From NCBI GenBank assembly GCA_013823855.1, contig PNMW01000015.1, forward strand, positions 44,601 through 108,600: a stretch of DNA of 64,000 bases, given 5' to 3'. This DNA comes from Lysobacteraceae bacterium (lineage in GTDB: Bacteria; Pseudomonadota; Gammaproteobacteria; Nevskiales; Nevskiaceae). A model generated the notes under the pieces. It did no database searches and had not been told where the DNA came from. It saw only the letters and a program-made list of their open reading frames with translations. Of this stretch, positions 62,900-64,000 are shown one piece after another (position 1 is the stretch's first letter; every line of letters starts with the position of its first letter). The position numbers were made by a program, and so were the translations under genes.

Positions 62900-62975
62900 A
62901 GGCCCGGTGGGCAATCTCCGTCGCACAGGCCAAGCCGGCCTGCGTGCCGCCCGGACCGGGCGAGGAGACATCGTC

Positions 62976-63284
62976 ATGCTGATCAAGCCGCTGTTGAAGA
63001 AGGCACTGCTCACGGCGGCCGCGAGCCTGAGCCTGCTGCTGGCGCTGCCGAGCCAGGCCGGCCCGACGCACCACCCGGAGTACCCGAGTCCGTACAGCGA
63101 TCGCCACGATCACCGCCCGGCGCAGCACCGTGACCCGCACCGTCGCGACTGGGGGCGGCCGACGCCAGTCCAGCACCACCGCCACGATCGCCATCACCGC
63201 CATGACCGCCGCCATCGCGATGACCATCACCGGCATCACCGGCATCACCGGAACGACCGCGGCGGCCATCACCACCGGCACTGA
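62976..63284 (+). CDS. Exported histidine-rich protein
   Basis: 102 residues: a signal peptide (ALLTAAASLSLLLALPSQAG) and a mature tail with about 23 His, plus Arg and Asp, nearly free of hydrophobic residues (HHRHDRHHRHDRRHRDDHHR). GAGGAG is 9 nt before ATG 62976. Likely binds divalent metals (Ni, Zn, Cu, Co) in the periplasm. No defined domain. The palindrome at 62862 is probably its control site. Confidence 0.78.
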   Translation: MLIKPLLKKALLTAAASLSLLLALPSQAGPTHHPEYPSPYSDRHDHRPAQHRDPHRRDWGRPTPVQHHRHDRHHRHDRRHRDDHHRHHRHHRNDRGGHHHRH

Positions 63285-63383
63285 TCGCAGCCGCGAAGCG
63301 GCGGGTCCGCTGCCCGCGGCTTGCCGCATTCCGGCTCGACAAAGCCAATTTCGGGGGCCGGAACCGCGGGCTACACTCGGGCC

Positions 63384-64000
63384 ATGAACGCCCCGACGCC
63401 GCCGCCGATCGACGCCTCCGCCCTGTTTGCCGCGCTGATCGAGGTGCTGCCGAAAGGCGCGCTGCTGACCACCGTCGAGCAGATGCGGCCGTACGAATGC
63501 GACGGCCTGTCGATGTACCGGCGGCTGCCGCTGTGCGTGGCACTTCCGCATGACGAAGCGCAGGTCGCAGCGGTGCTGCGGATCTGCCACGCCCGTGGCG
63601 TGCCGGTGGTGGCGCGCGGTCATGGCACCGGGCTGGCGGGCGGCGCGCTGCCCGAGGAAGGCGGCGTGCTGCTGTCGCTGGCGCGGCTCAATCGCATCGT
63701 CGAGCTCGATCCGGTGGCCCGCACCGCCCGCGTGCAGCCCGGCGTCCGCAATCTGGCGATCAGCGAAGCGGCGGCACCGCATGCGCTGTACTACGCGCCG
63801 GATCCGTCGAGCCAGATCGCCTGCTCGATCGGCGGCAATGTCGCCGAGAACTCCGGCGGCGTGCACTGCCTGAAGTACGGGCTGACCGTGCATAACGTCG
63901 TCGCTGCGCGCGTGGCGCTGGCCGACGGCCAGATCATCGAACTGGGCAGCGAGGCACCGGATGCGCCGGGCTATGACCTGATGGCGCTGCTGGTCGGCTC
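63384..64000 (+). CDS. glcD: FAD-linked oxidase, glycolate oxidase subunit GlcD (N-terminal part, runs off right edge)
   Basis: 206 residues visible, from MNAPTPPPIDASALF. FAD-binding type 4 domain: RRLPLCVALPHDEAQVAAVL, VPVVARGHGTGLAGGALPEE, and IGGNVAENSGGVHCLKYGLT. Oxidises glycolate to glyoxylate with GlcE and GlcF, which would lie beyond the window. Other D-2-hydroxyacid dehydrogenases share these motifs. Confidence 0.88.
   Translation, partial: MNAPTPPPIDASALFAALIEVLPKGALLTTVEQMRPYECDGLSMYRRLPLCVALPHDEAQVAAVLRICHARGVPVVARGHGTGLAGGALPEEGGVLLSLARLNRIVELDPVARTARVQPGVRNLAISEAAAPHALYYAPDPSSQIACSIGGNVAENSGGVHCLKYGLTVHNVVAARVALADGQIIELGSEAPDAPGYDLMALLVG

Overview
This is a GC-rich proteobacterial chromosome segment. 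The NasS/NasT regulators, sigma-54 promoters, a CioB-type oxidase remnant, oligopeptidase A and RsmE suggest a gammaproteobacterium, possibly of the Nevskiales/Solimonadaceae type; that placement is inference. No rRNA, tRNA, CRISPR array, prophage or insertion sequence was seen. All calls were made by eye from sequence, codon context and remembered family motifs.

Positions 1-8030 (minus strand) hold a nitrate assimilation cluster: an outer-membrane porin, the nitrate ABC importer nrtA-nrtB-nrtD, a NarK-type nitrate/nitrite permease and the N-terminal part of nirB, which runs off the left edge. Positions 8603-16892 (plus strand) hold a tightly overlapping operon of periplasmic TPR proteins, an ExbB/TolQ channel, two ExbD/TolR proteins and a TonB/AgmX-like transducer, a candidate proton-driven trans-envelope machine.

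Positions 16900-26920 are the most interesting part. Two complete NasT-NasS (ANTAR antiterminator plus nitrate-binding co-regulator) pairs flank unusual genes: an OmpA protein fused to a blue-copper (cupredoxin) domain, a DUF3034 outer-membrane protein, an exported truncated haemoglobin, a periplasmic FMN-binding protein, a PepSY membrane protein and ApbE, the enzyme that attaches FMN. Four transcription units in the window (nrt operon, narK-nirB, ompA-cupredoxin, DUF3034-globin) each start with a sigma-54 promoter followed by two small hairpins with ANTAR-type hexaloops. In three of them the second hairpin overlaps and excludes an intrinsic terminator; in the narK leader it overlaps a segment that can instead pair with the ribosome binding site. 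The window therefore appears to show a locally expanded NtrC/RpoN plus NasST regulon that joins nitrate uptake to an extracytoplasmic copper/haem/flavin module.

From 27 kb to the right edge the content is mostly ordinary housekeeping and accessory genes: cysS, gpmA, prlC, rsmE, pyrC, tag, an ABC-2 exporter, a Mo-bisPGD oxidoreductase, a MATE exporter, a TPR-sulfotransferase, a hydrolase-cyclase fusion, a LuxR regulator and others. Smaller curiosities there are a decayed cydB with an intact DUF2474 gene behind it, an Arg/Gln/Glu repeat protein, a His-rich exported protein behind a large palindrome, and a DUF4160-DUF2442 pair.
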